From: Chrysopilus asiliformis | Taxonomy: Eukaryota; Arthropoda; Insecta; Diptera; Rhagionidae | DNA length: 64,000 nucleotides | NCBI GenBank assembly: GCA_964034945.1 | Contig: OZ035960.1 | Location: 17,160,903-17,224,902, forward strand | Direction of reading: 5' to 3' | Part shown: one piece after another, positions 11,789 to 24,190 of the stretch | How positions within the stretch are numbered: the first letter of the stretch is position 1 | Layout: each line of letters begins with the position of its first letter | Notes under the pieces: model-generated | Seen by the model: the letters and a program-made list of their open reading frames with translations, nothing else | What the model was told of the DNA's origin: nothing | Database searches by the model: none | Translations under genes and position numbers: made by a program

Positions 11789-12333
11789 ATAACAAAAGCT
11801 ATAATTGCCAATCTGGCAATTATTGAAAACCCGTATGGTGATTTAAGTGAACAGTTGTATCAAAATTCCACTTTGAAGTCAAACTTTTCAATACGGTTTT
11901 TTAAAATTTATTACAATCGGATTTTGATGTATGGAAGCTTTATGTAGAATCATATCCTAAATAACTTTGGTTCTTGCACTTTTTTGATAAGATGCACCGT
12001 TTTTGAGACATTCGCAAAAAAAAAAAACGTTTTCGTTCGCAAAAAAAAAACATTTTCGTTCGGGGGTACCCCCCTTAGTGGTCCATTTTTGCCCATTAAC
12101 GAACTTAGCCTTGAATTTTACGAAAAACTGTGTAAAATTTTAAGTCTCTAGCTCAATCCGTGCACCCGCAATCCGCGCCACAGATGGACGGACGGACATG
12201 TAGAAATTAATTATTTTTATCATTCTAAACACACTGGTGTAATTCATTTTTTTGTGTGATGACGGGATCTTGGCGTTACAAACGGTAAGGCAAATCTAAT
12301 ATACCCTTTGGTTTCACCATACGGTTATAAAAA
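11789..12333 (-). mobile_element. Helentron/DINE-1-like (GTCY)n element, copy 1
   Basis: Full copy in reverse. The 3' end (low coordinates) has the hairpin AATTGCCA-atc-TGGCAATT. The GGGGTACCCCC palindrome lies near 12065 and the reduced (GTCY)n tract near 12183-12200. The 5' tip ends in the complement of ACCGTATGGTGAAACC. The subterminal pair ACCCGTATGGTG/CACCATACGGGT that defines the family is partly decayed. Confidence 0.85.
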
Positions 12334-12539
12334 TATATTAATAATAAAAGTGCGTCCTTTTGGACTTAACAACAAACGTGCGTCCTTTTGAAATCCAGAT
12401 AAAAATTATATATCAATATCCCTGGATTTAAAACGCCTCGATATAAAAACTTTTGAAATATGCAATATTAATATTTTAGTAGGCTTTTAGTATTTTGTAT
12501 ATATGTGTGTCGGTTTCAAAAACGAAAACATTGGAAAAA

Positions 12540-12893
12540 GATGATTTTGGAGATATTTCCGTCAATTCAGAGATATAGACTTGAAATTTGGTATATCGGC
12601 GTTTTTCGTATAAAAATTACATTCCGGCATTGAATAGAACATTTTTTTGCAATTTCCTCGAAAACGGTTTGTTCTATCGAAAAAATTATCGAGAAAAAAA
12701 GTGTTTATAATGTGATTTTACATCACTTTTATGAACATCAAAGTTCAACTGGACCACTCCTTCCACCTTCTTCCATACAAAATGAAAAAAGTTATCACGA
12801 TTTTCTCGTATAGCAAAAAAACACACACAAAACCGCAAAATTAGTGTAGAACACGATTCTACACAACTTTTTCAGACACCAAAATTCAATTAA
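12540..12893 (+). repeat. Older relative of the (GTCY)n family
   Basis: AGATATAGACTTGAAATTTG, TTTCCTCGAAAACGG, GATTTTACATCACTTTTATG and GGACCACTCCTTCC occur in family order. The 127-bp MITE at 12894 sits at its right end. Confidence 0.6.
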
Positions 12894-13020
12894 GGCCCGT
12901 TTCCTGATACAAGTCATAACTATTTAAGTTATGCTTAGCCTTCTTAAACCATAGAAATTCTGGCACTTAACAAATCTAAGTTCGACATAAGTTGCTAAGT
13001 TTCGTTGGTGCAAACCGCTC
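12894..13020 (+). mobile_element. 127-bp MITE with TAA duplication (PIF/Harbinger-like)
   Basis: The left end is GGCCCGTTTCCTGATACAAG, and a decayed complement at the right ends GCAAACCGCTC. TAA flanks it at 12891-12893 and 13021-13023. It has exactly the same length, 127 bp, as the copy at 25469. Confidence 0.82.
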
Positions 13021-13023
13021 TAA

Positions 13024-14430
13024 AACAGTTTTCCCCTCTTCGCCATATAAGTGGAATAGTTTTCTGCTGTTTTTTAAAAAAAAAACACGGTGCGTCGCAA
13101 ACTGGTTGCAAATAACCTAAAAGACGGCATTAATTCACCGGCAGTATTTGTCGCGTTGTAAAGTGCATAACTGAGTTCAGAACATAATAAAATAATTAAA
13201 ATAAAATTTCCCGGTTTTTTAAATTGCATATCTTTTTAAATTGCACGTTTCGGTCGCAAGCAATATAATGAGTGTAAATCGTTTATACCGGACGACTGTT
13301 AGTTTCAGCTAATTTTTATATGAATTTTACATAACTTTTTATATTTTGCAAAACAGTAGAAAAATCTGTGGCGGAAAATAGTATCATTATAGCGAATCGC
13401 CTTTCGCAAGGCACTAATAAAACCCTAATCAGTAGGTGATAAATTTAGCATAATGCAAAGAATTTCTCTAGGACCGAAATATAAAACTCTCCCTAATTAT
13501 TGTATTAATTAGTGTTAGCAATTAGGCAGAGTTCAAGTTGTTGCTTAGCTTTAATATGACTTTATTTAATCGAATAACATTTTTGTATTCTCTCTCTCTC
13601 GTAATCAATTTACGTTCCACAGCGATTTAATGAAAAATCATGGCTTATGTAAGATGAAAATTACTTAATTAAAATCAGGCAGTTTTTAATTTATTTTATT
13701 ATTTGATGATTTTCCTGCATTATTAAAAGTTTAATGTTTTGGTCATGTTTTTTGATTAAATTGTGCAAACTGAAGTTTTTCACCAGAAATTATCGTTTAT
13801 TTTTTTTTATTTAATTTAATTGCATTACAGTACTTTGAGAATACCAAAAAAAAAAACTGTTAATTTTGTTTTTATTAATTGAGGACCTTGTGATGGGCCA
13901 CAATATAGTCAGGAGCTGTGCGTTAGCTTCGCATGAGAAAAATAAAATTTTTCATGCGAAATAAGCTTCTAATTAGGGTTTTTGGGACAGTTTACCAGGG
14001 GCCCTTGAGCTATAGCCAAGGAAATAAACGAAGAAGGTCAAATATATCATCAAGAGTTCTATTAAATGAGTGTAATTTTCCTTGACCTTCTAGCCGATAC
14101 TTGAAGATGGCTTGCAAGTTGTTTACATGATGAAGAACATGGAGAAGACGACAATGGCAATAATGAAAAGTTCACTGGTAACAATCATGATCTGATAATT
14201 TAGGAAATTGTCTAAAATCGCAAAGGAAAATTACTTTTGGGGGAATTGTCTATTGTGAAATTATCTTTTAGATGTTTGAAAAAATTAGATTTTTGATTTA
14301 TTAATTAAATGATAACCTCGTAAAAACCATGAAATCAATTGAAATAACTTTTTATTTTCCATAATTAATGTGTTGGTCTAGGTGAAAATGCCTAAACAAT
14401 GGCAACACGCAAAAAAAATCACATCTTTGT
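13024..14430. other. A+T-rich stretch, no gene seen
   Basis: No frame over about 60 residues and no repeat ends were recognised. A short CTCTCTCTCTC tract lies near 13590. Confidence 0.5.
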
Positions 14431-14434
14431 TTAA

Positions 14435-15182
14435 CCCATTAATACCCAACGTACACGCAACATTTTAAAATATTTTCAAATTCTATTAAACGCTAATTTT
14501 TTCGATAAATTAGAATACCACTGATAAATAAAAACAGAAAAAAATTATTATAGATTATAAATACATTGTTTTTAACCCGTTAATCGTCAATGTTGCGTAT
14601 ACGCAACTTTTTTTAAAAGGGTTCCGAAAAAAAAAATGTTTTTAATGTTTTTATCTTAATAAACATGTGAATAACCATACTACTGAGTTTCATTACATTT
14701 GGTTTATTATACCTGTATGGTGAAACCGAAGTGTATATTAACTTTGCCTTACCGTTTGTAACGCCAAGATCCCGCCATCACACACAAAAATGAATTACAC
14801 CAGTGTGTTTAGAATGATAAAACTAATTAATTTTTGCATGTCCGTCCGTCCGTTTGTCCGTCTGTCCGTCTGTCTGTCCGTCTGTGGCACGGATTAGGGG
14901 GGGTACCCCCCATACGAACGAAAACGTTTTTTGTGAATATCTCAAAAACGGTGCCTCTTATCAAAAAAGTGCAAGAACAAAAGTTATTTAGGATATGATT
15001 CTACATAAACCACCTACACATCAAAATCTGATTGGAATCAATTTTAAAAAATCTTATTGGAAAATTTGACTTCAAAGTGAAATTTCGGTACAACTGCTCG
15101 AATTTTGATACAAATATCACCATACGGGTTTTCAATAATTGCCATACGGGCAATTATAGCTTTTGTTATGGGCATTAATGGG
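14435..15182. mobile_element. piggyBac-like TTAA element with a nested Helentron-like insertion
   Basis: TTAA (14431-14434) is followed by CCCATTAATACCC. The far end reads GGGCATTAATGGG followed by TTAA (15183-15186). TTAA duplications with CCC at the tip are typical of piggyBac-type elements. A second inward-facing end-like sequence, TTAACCCGTTAATCGTCAAT, lies at 14575, followed by the perfect palindrome GTTGCGTATACGCAAC. The right portion is filled by a Helentron-like copy (14707-15170). No transposase is present. Confidence 0.75.
14707..15170 (+). mobile_element. Helentron/DINE-1-like (GTCY)n element, copy 2, nested
   Basis: It starts TATACCTGTATGGTGAAACC and ends in TAGCTTTTGTTATG. It has a (GTCY)n tract from about 14838 to 14885. 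The segment between that tract and the GGGGGGTACCCCCC palindrome is shortened compared with other copies, so it carries an internal deletion. It is inserted only about 12 bp from the right tip of the TTAA element. Confidence 0.85.
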
Positions 15183-15186
15183 TTAA

Positions 15187-16802
15187 TGTAATAGAGTGAT
15201 CCAATTGAATTTTGATGTGTGGGAAAAATGTGTGAAATCTACTTCTAAATACTTTTTGTCTAATTTATTTTACGGATATGACGGGTTGTTTTTAAAAAAA
15301 CCATTTCATTTGCGCAGGGGCGGGCGAAGTAAATAACGAAGAGAAATTCCTTTTCACCTATGTTTGAGCCTGCTATATCACTAGCTGTTTGAATTTATTG
15401 ATAACAAGCGAACAAAAAAATAACAAAAAAAAAGAGCAAATAAACCAGAGTTAGAATTTCTATGTTCCAAAATATAAAAAAGGCTCAAAATGGTCACGTA
15501 TAAACTAACATACGTTGCTCTTTTATTTAAAAAATATTACTTAGATAGATATGTTATGTACATTTTTATAAACAAAAAGATATTTTATGTAATTAAAAAA
15601 TATCAGGTTTTACATTATGTGGTATTTTACAACGGTCGCAAAAATGTACAAAAATATAAAATCCTTGCGAATTAAAAATTCGGCTTCGCTTTTCGTTTTC
15701 TAAGATCTAATCTACCCCTTCTTATGTCGCACATTACTTGTACTTCAAGATGAAAAAAAAAATTAATTTTTCTCCATTCAGAAATGATCCTTTCATCATT
15801 TTCTATTTTTTTTATTTTATTATTATTTTTTTGACTTTTCTTACATGCTACTGACAGATTTTTCAGACATTTTTGTATTGTTATTCTTTTTTGTTCCTTC
15901 ATGTAGAAGTTGAATTATGGCACAGAAATACACGAAAAGATTTTTTTCTTTAAATCAAGTTAAACTGTTCTCCTAGTGAATTTGTCAATTTCTTTTTCAT
16001 TCCAGCAATTTTTTTCCCTTTTCATGTTTATATTTTTGTGAATTAAAAATATATGAAATATATTTTCATCGTCGAAATTGAAAATGCTATCAAAAACATT
16101 GATGTTCTTTGAATTTTCCGCTTCATAATTTGTTTGATATCTATGATTTTAATTTTCTTGTATTTTTTTATGTACAAGTCGTGAAATGAAGAAAATGTCA
16201 ACATTGTGGATTAATCTTAATGAAAAGACGTTTTTCATTTTTTTTTGTAAAAATAATATTATCTTATTCTGTTATTTTTTGCTTTTTATTTAACTTTTCG
16301 TCTTGTTTATAAAGTGATCTTTTTGTTTTTAAAAAAAAATTAATTGCGAAGACAAATTTGTTGATGTGAAAGAGAGGAGAGATCCAATCCAATCTTGCGC
16401 ATTACCGAACTTATCCCTGCTAGATTCGTAATCAACTAGTGATGGGCAAAAATTATTTATTCGTTACAAAAGTAGATTTTTTTACTAAATTTTTGTCTCT
16501 TCCCTGAAAAATTGATATTGTGAAAAATTCATCCGTAAAATTAATGTCTGATTCTGTGGAAATTTGACAAAACTTGATAACTAAATACATTTTTCTAATT
16601 TTAAACGAAACAGATGAAAACTTTACAGAGGATTAGGAGATAGCAGGAGAAGGGGTAAAAAGATAGAATAATTTAGGGCTAACGTGTAGCTTAAAACACC
16701 GCTGTAGTACCACTCTGTTAAAAATTTAAAGAGTTGTATAAGTAAATTTTTGTTTGGCAAAATCTTTTACACTAAATTTGTTTTTATCAACATTTGGTAT
16801 AA
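15187..16802. other. Very A+T-rich stretch, no gene seen
   Basis: Two short frames (15490-15675 and 15672-15902) are low-complexity. AGGAGATAGCAGGAGAAGGG at about 16636 recalls the degenerate repeat at 41.5 kb. Confidence 0.5.
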
Positions 16803-16805
16803 AAT

Positions 16806-17305
16806 AAGGGTATTCACAGTCCTCTTTTAAATTGCGAGTAATTTTACCGCTCGGTAATTCAGTCAAATTTAACAGATTTTTACCGAGACGGTAACTTGGT
16901 TCATGTAAAAATGAATTACCGGATTCGGTAATTGTAGACATGCCTTGAGTCGTGTTTTCCGGCCCGGTTATTCGGTATCAAGAATCAACCGCGAGTGGCG
17001 CTAGTAATGTTTTTAGTTGTCAAATTTTCTCGCTGGTTTTTTGTTAATCTCATCGGACTGCAAATTTTTTCAATTTTGATAACCGTTGCCACAATAGAAA
17101 TTCAAACGAATACATCAAACATGGATTTAAAGGTATGTGACATATTTTACAATCAAATTCGCAGTTCATGATTTGGTCACGTATCCAATAAAAGCGCTGT
17201 TCTCAAATCTGTGCTGTGGGATGTTCACAGCAGAATATTTTCAGTCTTTTAATATTACCGAAAACACCGAATACCCAAAATTAAAAGAGGACTGTGAATA
17301 CCCTT
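16806..17305 (+). mobile_element. ~500-bp MITE family, copy 2
   Basis: Same family and orientation as the 8913 copy, with near-identical ends and AAT on both sides (16803-16805 and 17306-17308). The three TTACCG/CGGTAA palindromes are kept. Confidence 0.9.
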
Positions 17306-17604
17306 AATGTAAAAATTTGATAAATGTTTGGTTAAATTTCATATTTTTTTTTGCTGGTGTTTTGACATTTTACACCAAATATGGATAAAAAAAATGCGAG
17401 TTGATATAAATTTGGTGTAAAAGGGTATTATAAACAAAAATTTATTTATATAATTCCTCAAATTTTTAACCGTGTAACACAAAAGGGCACAAAATTGCCA
17501 TAGAGCCCAAACAATCAAGAAATCGGTGTAAATTTAAGTTGTGGCGCCTTCTTAGGTATTGTAATAAGAGCTAATATCCTTTTTTTTAGTGTTCATTGAG
17601 AGGT

Positions 17605-17790
17605 CTTAGAAGCTGCTGTCATAAAACCAATGTTGGAGATTCAAAATTCGAAACGGAAGGTTCTGTAAGGCTAACGCAAATATTCTTTTTTTTTCACTTT
17701 TTTGTTGTTGGATAAATCAGCTCTGGGGGGTTTTTGACGTCGCTGATAATGGCCAAAATTTTACAAGTTGTTGAAAAAGTGATCTCTGGG
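17605..17790 (+). repeat. ~122-bp-unit dispersed repeat, copy 2 (decayed)
   Basis: GGAAGGTTCTGTAAGGCTAACG is followed by GGGGGGTTTTTGACGTCGCTGA, in the spacing of the better copies at 27.6 kb. Confidence 0.5.
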
Positions 17791-20700
17791 TTTGTATATT
17801 TACCTTACAAAATATTTACTTTAACCTGGCAACCACAGTTCCACATTCCCGCTTTAAATTAAATTTTTTAATGCTTCTAAATAGACAAACCAGCTTACGT
17901 CGTTGTGGTGAAAAACCTTATAAGAAGTGTGCTGAATTAATCAAAAGCGCCCGTTACAAAGTTCCTTATTATTTTATCTAAGAGACATTCATCAGAGTCA
18001 TGCTGCAGATTTTCCCTTTTTCCCTGCTGTTTGTACTTAGAAGTTGCAATTAAGGCGATGTTGGTATACAAAAACCTGTACCTCATGTATTTACCCACGT
18101 TTTTGCTTTTCATGTATTACTCACACGGTATGAAATAATTTCAAAAGATTTTATTATTATATTCTTTTCATGACTTCTTACATGAGATTTAGGATTTTAT
18201 CGCGTGTATCATTCGCCTTATTGTAAGCTATCACGTCTAAATTAAATGATAAAGTGTGACAATGATTTAATTTTATATAACTAAAAACAAAGACCATAAT
18301 TTTACTGTATCTAAAAATAACCTCATCCTAGATATAAACTTTGAAAGTTTGAGTAAATCAATGAATATAACACGCATTGTTACTAGATATAAATATAAAC
18401 CTGTCCGTATGAGCGTTCCGGATGACTCAACAGCTACTCATATTTTATTTCAAGATACAACAAACAAATAGCCCACCTTAAAAATATATTATCAGAACTA
18501 TAAAACAAACTAAAATATAATCTTTACCTTAGTGTATTACATTAAATAGGTTTAAGGTATTTTAAGGGGCAAGTGGGCTTTCTTTGGCTGTCGATAAGAG
18601 AGGGCCGGAGGGAAGGAGGGGGAGGGGTCTAGATATATCCCTTTCGAGATGATTGTGAACCCGATGTACTAAAATTAACTGTCTTTTAACCTGACATATA
18701 AAACATAGCAAGGTCATTCTCATTAGAAAGATAAAACGAAGGTGCGGAAGAAACATTACTCAACCGACGTTTTTTTTTCCTTTATTCTTACCTTAATTTT
18801 TCTGCTTGACATAACCTTTTCCTTTGGCACTGTTTTTCCTATGGAGCAGAAAATGTGTATAGCAATGCCAAAAACCAAATATTCCGAAAACACACTATAA
18901 CACCTGAATGACCTTCTCTACCACTTATTTTTTGCGTTTGTCCACACAACATTCTGAAAGTGAAGTTTCAGATTCTATACAAAACCCTGAAAACCACCAG
19001 AAACCCGAAAACCTAAGCTTCAGTCCGTGTTTCAGGATTCATGATAGTATCAAAAGGTAGGACAGAGTGGTAACTGGTGTTAGTTCTGGTGATGGTGAGT
19101 GGCATGTTTTTTGGTTTGAGTTCAGGTGGTTTGGGTGAAAAAAAAAACACTTAAAACAAAAAAAAACTTTTCATATTGATGTGGGTCGTTCGTTACTCGT
19201 TAAGGACACACTATTAGCACACAAAGTAAAAAATAAATGGCCAACAGAAAAGTTTTTCGGTTTGGTGAGCTTGTCCGAATAGGTCTTTCTTTGCCTTTGT
19301 AGGTTAAGGCCTCTATTCATTTATGCTGTAAGGCACAGCACAAAACATTCTAACACAGAAAATCCATTGAAATCATCCGTATGCCACATAGATACTATGA
19401 GATTGTATATATTTAATGTTTTTACCAATCGGAATCAGTTAAATCAGGTCATACAGAAGGATTTAATTTGCTTCTCAAGCATTCATCTATTGAACAAAAA
19501 CTGAACCCTGAAGGACCATCTTGGTAATATGAAAGTTTATTTTTATGGGTATTGCTCCCTTTTTCGGTCTCCTCTATATGGTGAGTCCTCTTAAACTTCC
19601 TCTTTCGGATATATGGGCGGGTAATGGGGATGCAGGAAATTACCTCTACCGATGTATAACTTATTCTCGTAAAAATTAACAGACTCAAATAGCTTATAAT
19701 ATAAATATAATTAGTGATACTAAATGTATCCAATAAATGTGTTTATATTTATGTGAATATATTTATATTAGCCTTTATTGTGTGAAGAGAGATAGTCATC
19801 TCACTTGAGGTTGATTAAATGATAGAAAATCACGCTCCACTGAATGTTGTATATGGAGAGATATTCCCTAATTTTTTTATTAAGGGTAAGAGGTTCGTTA
19901 GGGAAACTGTAACTAAAGACCAACGGAATTATTTGCTGGATTGGGTCTCTTAAGGATTTCTACTTTTTTTCTTTTTCATTTAGCAATTTTTCCAACTTTA
20001 TGCCTACAGCAAAGTCATCAGAATTTATTAATGGGCATTTCCTAAGAAAAAAAAGCCACTTTGAAGGCTACTATATATACATGAAGAATTTTCAATGGGA
20101 TTCCGTTGAGTGGAATAAGCTGAAGGGATATTGATTTGGATGTATATTAGGATGGAAAGTTTCCTTTCGGACGCCTCTCGCTCTTAATTATTTGTGAATT
20201 TCAAAAGCCAGAATTAAATTTCGAACAAATTTGATAAACTTGCTGGAACTTTGTTTATAGTTTAATGCAATCTTTAAGAGTACCCGAAGTGAATTAATAA
20301 GTTTTGCAGTCGAGTTAAAGTTTGACCACAATGTAACAGCAGCTATTATACAAGTTTATTTTGTATTTATAGGAAAAATCTTTTTCAGTAAAACTGAAAT
20401 TTACACATCAAGGATTTCTATTGCAGATATCAAACATCCTAATATTGAAAATCCATTGTATATTTTATGCATACTTTATGGATACCACGCATACTGTGAC
20501 AAGTAACTTAGTTTTATTTACAAAAACTTTTAATTAATTCTACGATTTCTAGTTGTAATGACTTTGTGGTTTTTTATTGATTTCCGATACAGTATTCGTA
20601 GGAAATACAAATAGAGAAATTTGTCAGAGAACTATAGAAATAGGAACAAAAAAAGTACACATTTGGCGTACGAATTTTACACCCTCCGTTCCCCTCCTTT

Positions 20701-20978
20701 TCGTTCCTTCGACACTTAGAAACGCAAAAGATGCCAAGGATTCACAAGAAGAAACTCAAGGATTTTTTTCGATATTTTGCAAAAAAACGGTTGTCTATGG
20801 TGATTAGATTACAGACTCTGCTGTTGACGGATTGCAATAAACCTTACAAATGTTGCATTTGTCAAAGGTTAGAAATCAATCTAAAACTGTGGCTGGGCAG
20901 TGGGGAAGAAAATTTCTATAAAATTTTTATAATTTTTTTGAGTTCCCTTATAATTCATATAAGGTTTGGGGCAATCGA
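17791..20978. other. A+T-rich stretch, no gene seen
   Basis: Contains a purine-rich GGGAAGGAGGGGGAGGGG tract at about 18610-18628. Frames at 18562-18756, 19449-19733 and 20577-20807 are unsupported. Confidence 0.5.
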
Positions 20979-20986
20979 GTCAGAGG

Positions 20987-21446
20987 TAGGGATGTCAAAA
21001 AAAAAAAAACGGTTAAACGGGTTACCCGGTGTTTTTGCTTCGGTTAACCGGTTTTTTTCGGTGTTTTTTTTGCACGGTTATATCCGGTGTTTTTTTTGCA
21101 CGGTTATATCCGGTGTTTTTTTAAAGCCAAAAACCGTTCAAAAAAACCAATTTTTTGTGCGGAAAAATAATTTTAAACCAATTTTCGTGTAACTGGTTTG
21201 TTAGAAACACTTCTTTTTAGGCATTCTAGACCAAATACAATATTATATTTATTGTGCCATTTATGGCCTCTTAATGGATTATATGGCACTTCACGTCTTT
21301 TGTTTGTATTATAAACCTACCCAATTTGAACAAAACGGTTTTTCGGTGTTTCAATAACCGGTTTTTTGGACCCGGTTAAACCGGACCGAAGTCTTGAAAA
21401 CCGGTTTAACCGAAAACCGGTTTTTTTCAAAAATTTGACATCCCTA
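20987..21446. mobile_element. hAT-type MITE, 460 bp, exact 8-bp TSD
   Basis: The ends are TAGGGATGTCAAA and its complement TTTGACATCCCTA. They are flanked by an exact 8-bp duplication GTCAGAGG at 20979-20986 and 21447-21454, diagnostic of the hAT class together with the TAGGGATG end. The interior is made of many CCGGTTTTT and GGTTAACCGG motifs that form internal inverted repeats. It encodes no transposase. Confidence 0.9.
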
Positions 21447-21505
21447 GTCAGAGGTACTCTAATCGAGACTTACAATTAAAATAAAAAATTTAAATAAAAA
21501 ATATT

Positions 21506-22004
21506 CAGGGTATTCACAATCCTCTTTTAATTTTCGGTATTCGGTGTTTTCGGTAATATTAAAAGACTGAAAATATTCTGCTGTGAATATCCCACAGCAC
21601 AGCGCGAGAACAGCGCTTTTATTTGATACGTGACCAAATCATGAACTGCGAATTTGATTGTAAAATATTTCACATACCTTTAAATCCATGTTTGATGTAT
21701 TCTTTTGAATTTCTATTGTGGCAACGGCTATCAAAATTGAAAAAAATTGCAATCCGATGAGATTAACAAAAAACCAGCGAGAAAATTTGACAACCAAAAA
21801 CATTACTAGCGCCACTCGCGGTTGATTCTTGATACCGAATAACCGGGCCGGAAAACACGACTCAAGGCATGTCTACAATTACCGAATCCGGTAATTCATT
21901 TTTACATGAACCAAGTTACCGTCTCGGTAAAAATCTGTTAAATTTGACTGAATTACCGAGCGGTAAATTTACCCGCAATTTAAAAGAGGACTGTGAATAC
22001 CCTG
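21506..22004 (-). mobile_element. ~500-bp MITE family, copy 3 (reverse)
   Basis: Reverse orientation of the same family, flanked by ATT (21503-21505 and 22005-22007), which is the complement of the AAT seen at the other copies. The outermost base is C instead of A. A near-identical spacing of the TTACCG/CGGTAA palindromes is found at its right side. Confidence 0.9.
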
Positions 22005-22015
22005 ATTGTTTTTTC

Positions 22016-22077
22016 CACTTATCCGACTTAAAATTCGAGTTTACGATATTAAACTCGAATTTTAAGTCGGATAAGTG
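22016..22077. repeat. Perfect 28-bp inverted repeat, 6-base loop
   Basis: The left arm is 22016-22043 (CACTTATCCGACTTAAAATT...), the loop CGATAT is 22044-22049 and the right arm is 22050-22077. It starts 12 bases after copy 3 of the 500-bp MITE and is not part of that element. The pairing continues weakly into flanking T and A runs. It would form a strong cruciform or hairpin RNA. Confidence 0.9.
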
Positions 22078-23989
22078 AAAAAAACGTAATCCTATTTACA
22101 AAAACGAGTCCAACTTGGCAGCCGAGACTGTGATTTGCCTACGTTTGGGGAGAGTGTGGTGGCACTGTTAGATCTCCTTCAAAATGCACTTTCTTATACG
22201 GTTTGGCGTGCCTTTGACCAAAACTTCTATGTATGAAATTTTAAAGACAGCTCGAAAATATTTTAAAAGCCCTTCAGCTAAATTTAGTCGATCAGCTAAA
22301 TTAAGGTTGAGAGCACTGGCTAATCAAAAACCTCTTGATTGTATGAGTATGAGTATAATTATTTTTGGGTCGATTTCGACCTCTGAGATGTTATTCTATC
22401 CTACTGAAAAATGAATGCCTTAGGAAGGAGTCGGTGAAGGTTAGATATTCCTTCTAAGATAATTCTTTATATTTTTAGAAGTTTACAGGATTTCTGATCT
22501 TTACAAAGCTGATTTTTCTTCAAAACACATTCATGTGGCTATTTTTTACTGTCACAGCGTACTCAATATATGCACATTTACTGCAAATCTATAAAGACTT
22601 ATTAGTTGACTTTGAAAATTGCATGAATACAATTAACTATAGTTAGTCACAAAAGACGGTGTTTTTAAAACACAGTTTAACTTTTTCTTTTCAGTTGTGA
22701 AGTAATCATCAAAATTATCAACTTTAAAATTTCCTGCTGAGTATATCTAGAAGATGTGAGCTGAACAACACGTTCTGAAAATTTAGGTGAGTAAATTTTG
22801 TTAATAAATATATTTTTTTTATCTTTAAGGTACAATTTCCACAATTCAGATATTCACTTCAGAGAAATAAATCCCCAGGCACAAACAAGTGTCTCAGAGC
22901 TATTCATTCGTATTTCTTAATGCTTTTTAAACATCGTCACAGTCTGTAAAAAAAAACTACAAGAAAATTTTAAATTTTCATAAAAATACATTTTAAAATC
23001 TGAGAAATAAGGAATTTTTACCAGCATTTGTATTTTTATGCTTCTGGAAGAAAAATGTTTCCGAAGAAGTCTACATAAAATTTAAATGAATTATGAAAAT
23101 ACTTAGATTACAGTCACAGTCTATCCAAGGTGTCTAGACGTTGGACAATAAAAATCCATTAACTCATTCAAGAGTTAATTAAATTTGGAAAGTCTCTTTT
23201 TCCATTAGCATATATACAAGAAAAGTCCGCATATTACAAATGATAAAAAGCGAAACTTTCTCAGAAGGAAAGCATAAAAAAAATACTGATATCTTTGTAC
23301 CTACGGAATCAATACACAAGGTACCGAAGTAAACAATAGATTTTTGAGGAAAAAAATAGAATTTTATGGCAAATTTGCATAAATCTTATTGTCGTTCGGA
23401 CCCGAATCTTAAATCAATGTCTAAATAAAGAGAAAAGGTCCTTTTTTCCTGTTCCGCTTATGGCAGAAAAAAAACGATCGCATAAAGAAGGTGTATGGGA
23501 GGTTCTGACCTTTTGAAATTAATCACTAGGCCATGACAAATTTCCTATCTAGATTTTGACTTATACCTCCGAATATTTTATTCATTGTGCCACATTTCGT
23601 GATCGAAGTTTCCACCATTCTCCACCATTCTCGTCCCAGCGAAACTTGCTAATCCGGGACGATACGTACTTAAGGAGTGTCTTTTGGCCATCATAAGCAC
23701 ATGCTGCACATCAAAGAGAATACTGAATTGTCGTATTGAAACAGTAAATATCTGTTTTGACCATTAGTTTTTAAAAAAAATCTATTTTACGTGGTTGGTA
23801 ACAAAATACGCTAATATTAAGTATTTCTGACTCCACAACCCCCAAATACTTGCAAAGATTTTTATATGGAGTTAAATACCGCTGTCTCACTACTTCAGAC
23901 CCCCAACCCGCTTAAAACTTTTTTGGACCACCTCCAATGCTTTTTGCGTATGTCTGGTACTAACAATTATCTAACAAGATCTAACAAGA
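22078..23989. other. A+T-rich stretch, no gene seen
   Basis: One frame of 76 residues (22184-22414) matches nothing known. No repeat ends were recognised. Confidence 0.5.
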
Positions 23990-24190
23990 TTATCTAACAA
24001 GAATTTTCTACCTTTCTACCCCTCTTCTACTATCTCCTAAATTGTCGACATAATTTCGATTTGGTTTCCAGTATTAAAAAGGGTCGTCTTGCAAGTAAGT
24101 TGTGTCCAACTGAAATTAACTCTATTCTTCTCTATCTGTAAATCCCCTCATCTGCTATTTTCTGATTCGGTGAAGGGTTTTTGACCCGGT
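23990..24190 (-). repeat. Degenerate GGAGATAGNAGNAGAGGGG-type repeat, two units
   Basis: Read on the minus strand, AGATAGTAGAAGAGGGGTAG and AAATAGCAGATGAGGGGATT lie about 130 bases apart. The same pattern occurs at 16.6 and 41.5 kb. Confidence 0.45.

Noticed and set aside
16726..16941. Frame MSTITESGNSFLHEPSYRLG, also found at 21869-22078
   Set aside because: It is shared only because both lie in copies of the same MITE. The frame runs across its TTACCG palindromes and ends in the terminal repeat or unrelated flank.
20731..21192. 153-residue frame
   Set aside because: Its second half lies within the hAT MITE and is low-complexity Phe/Lys-rich sequence; the first half matches nothing.
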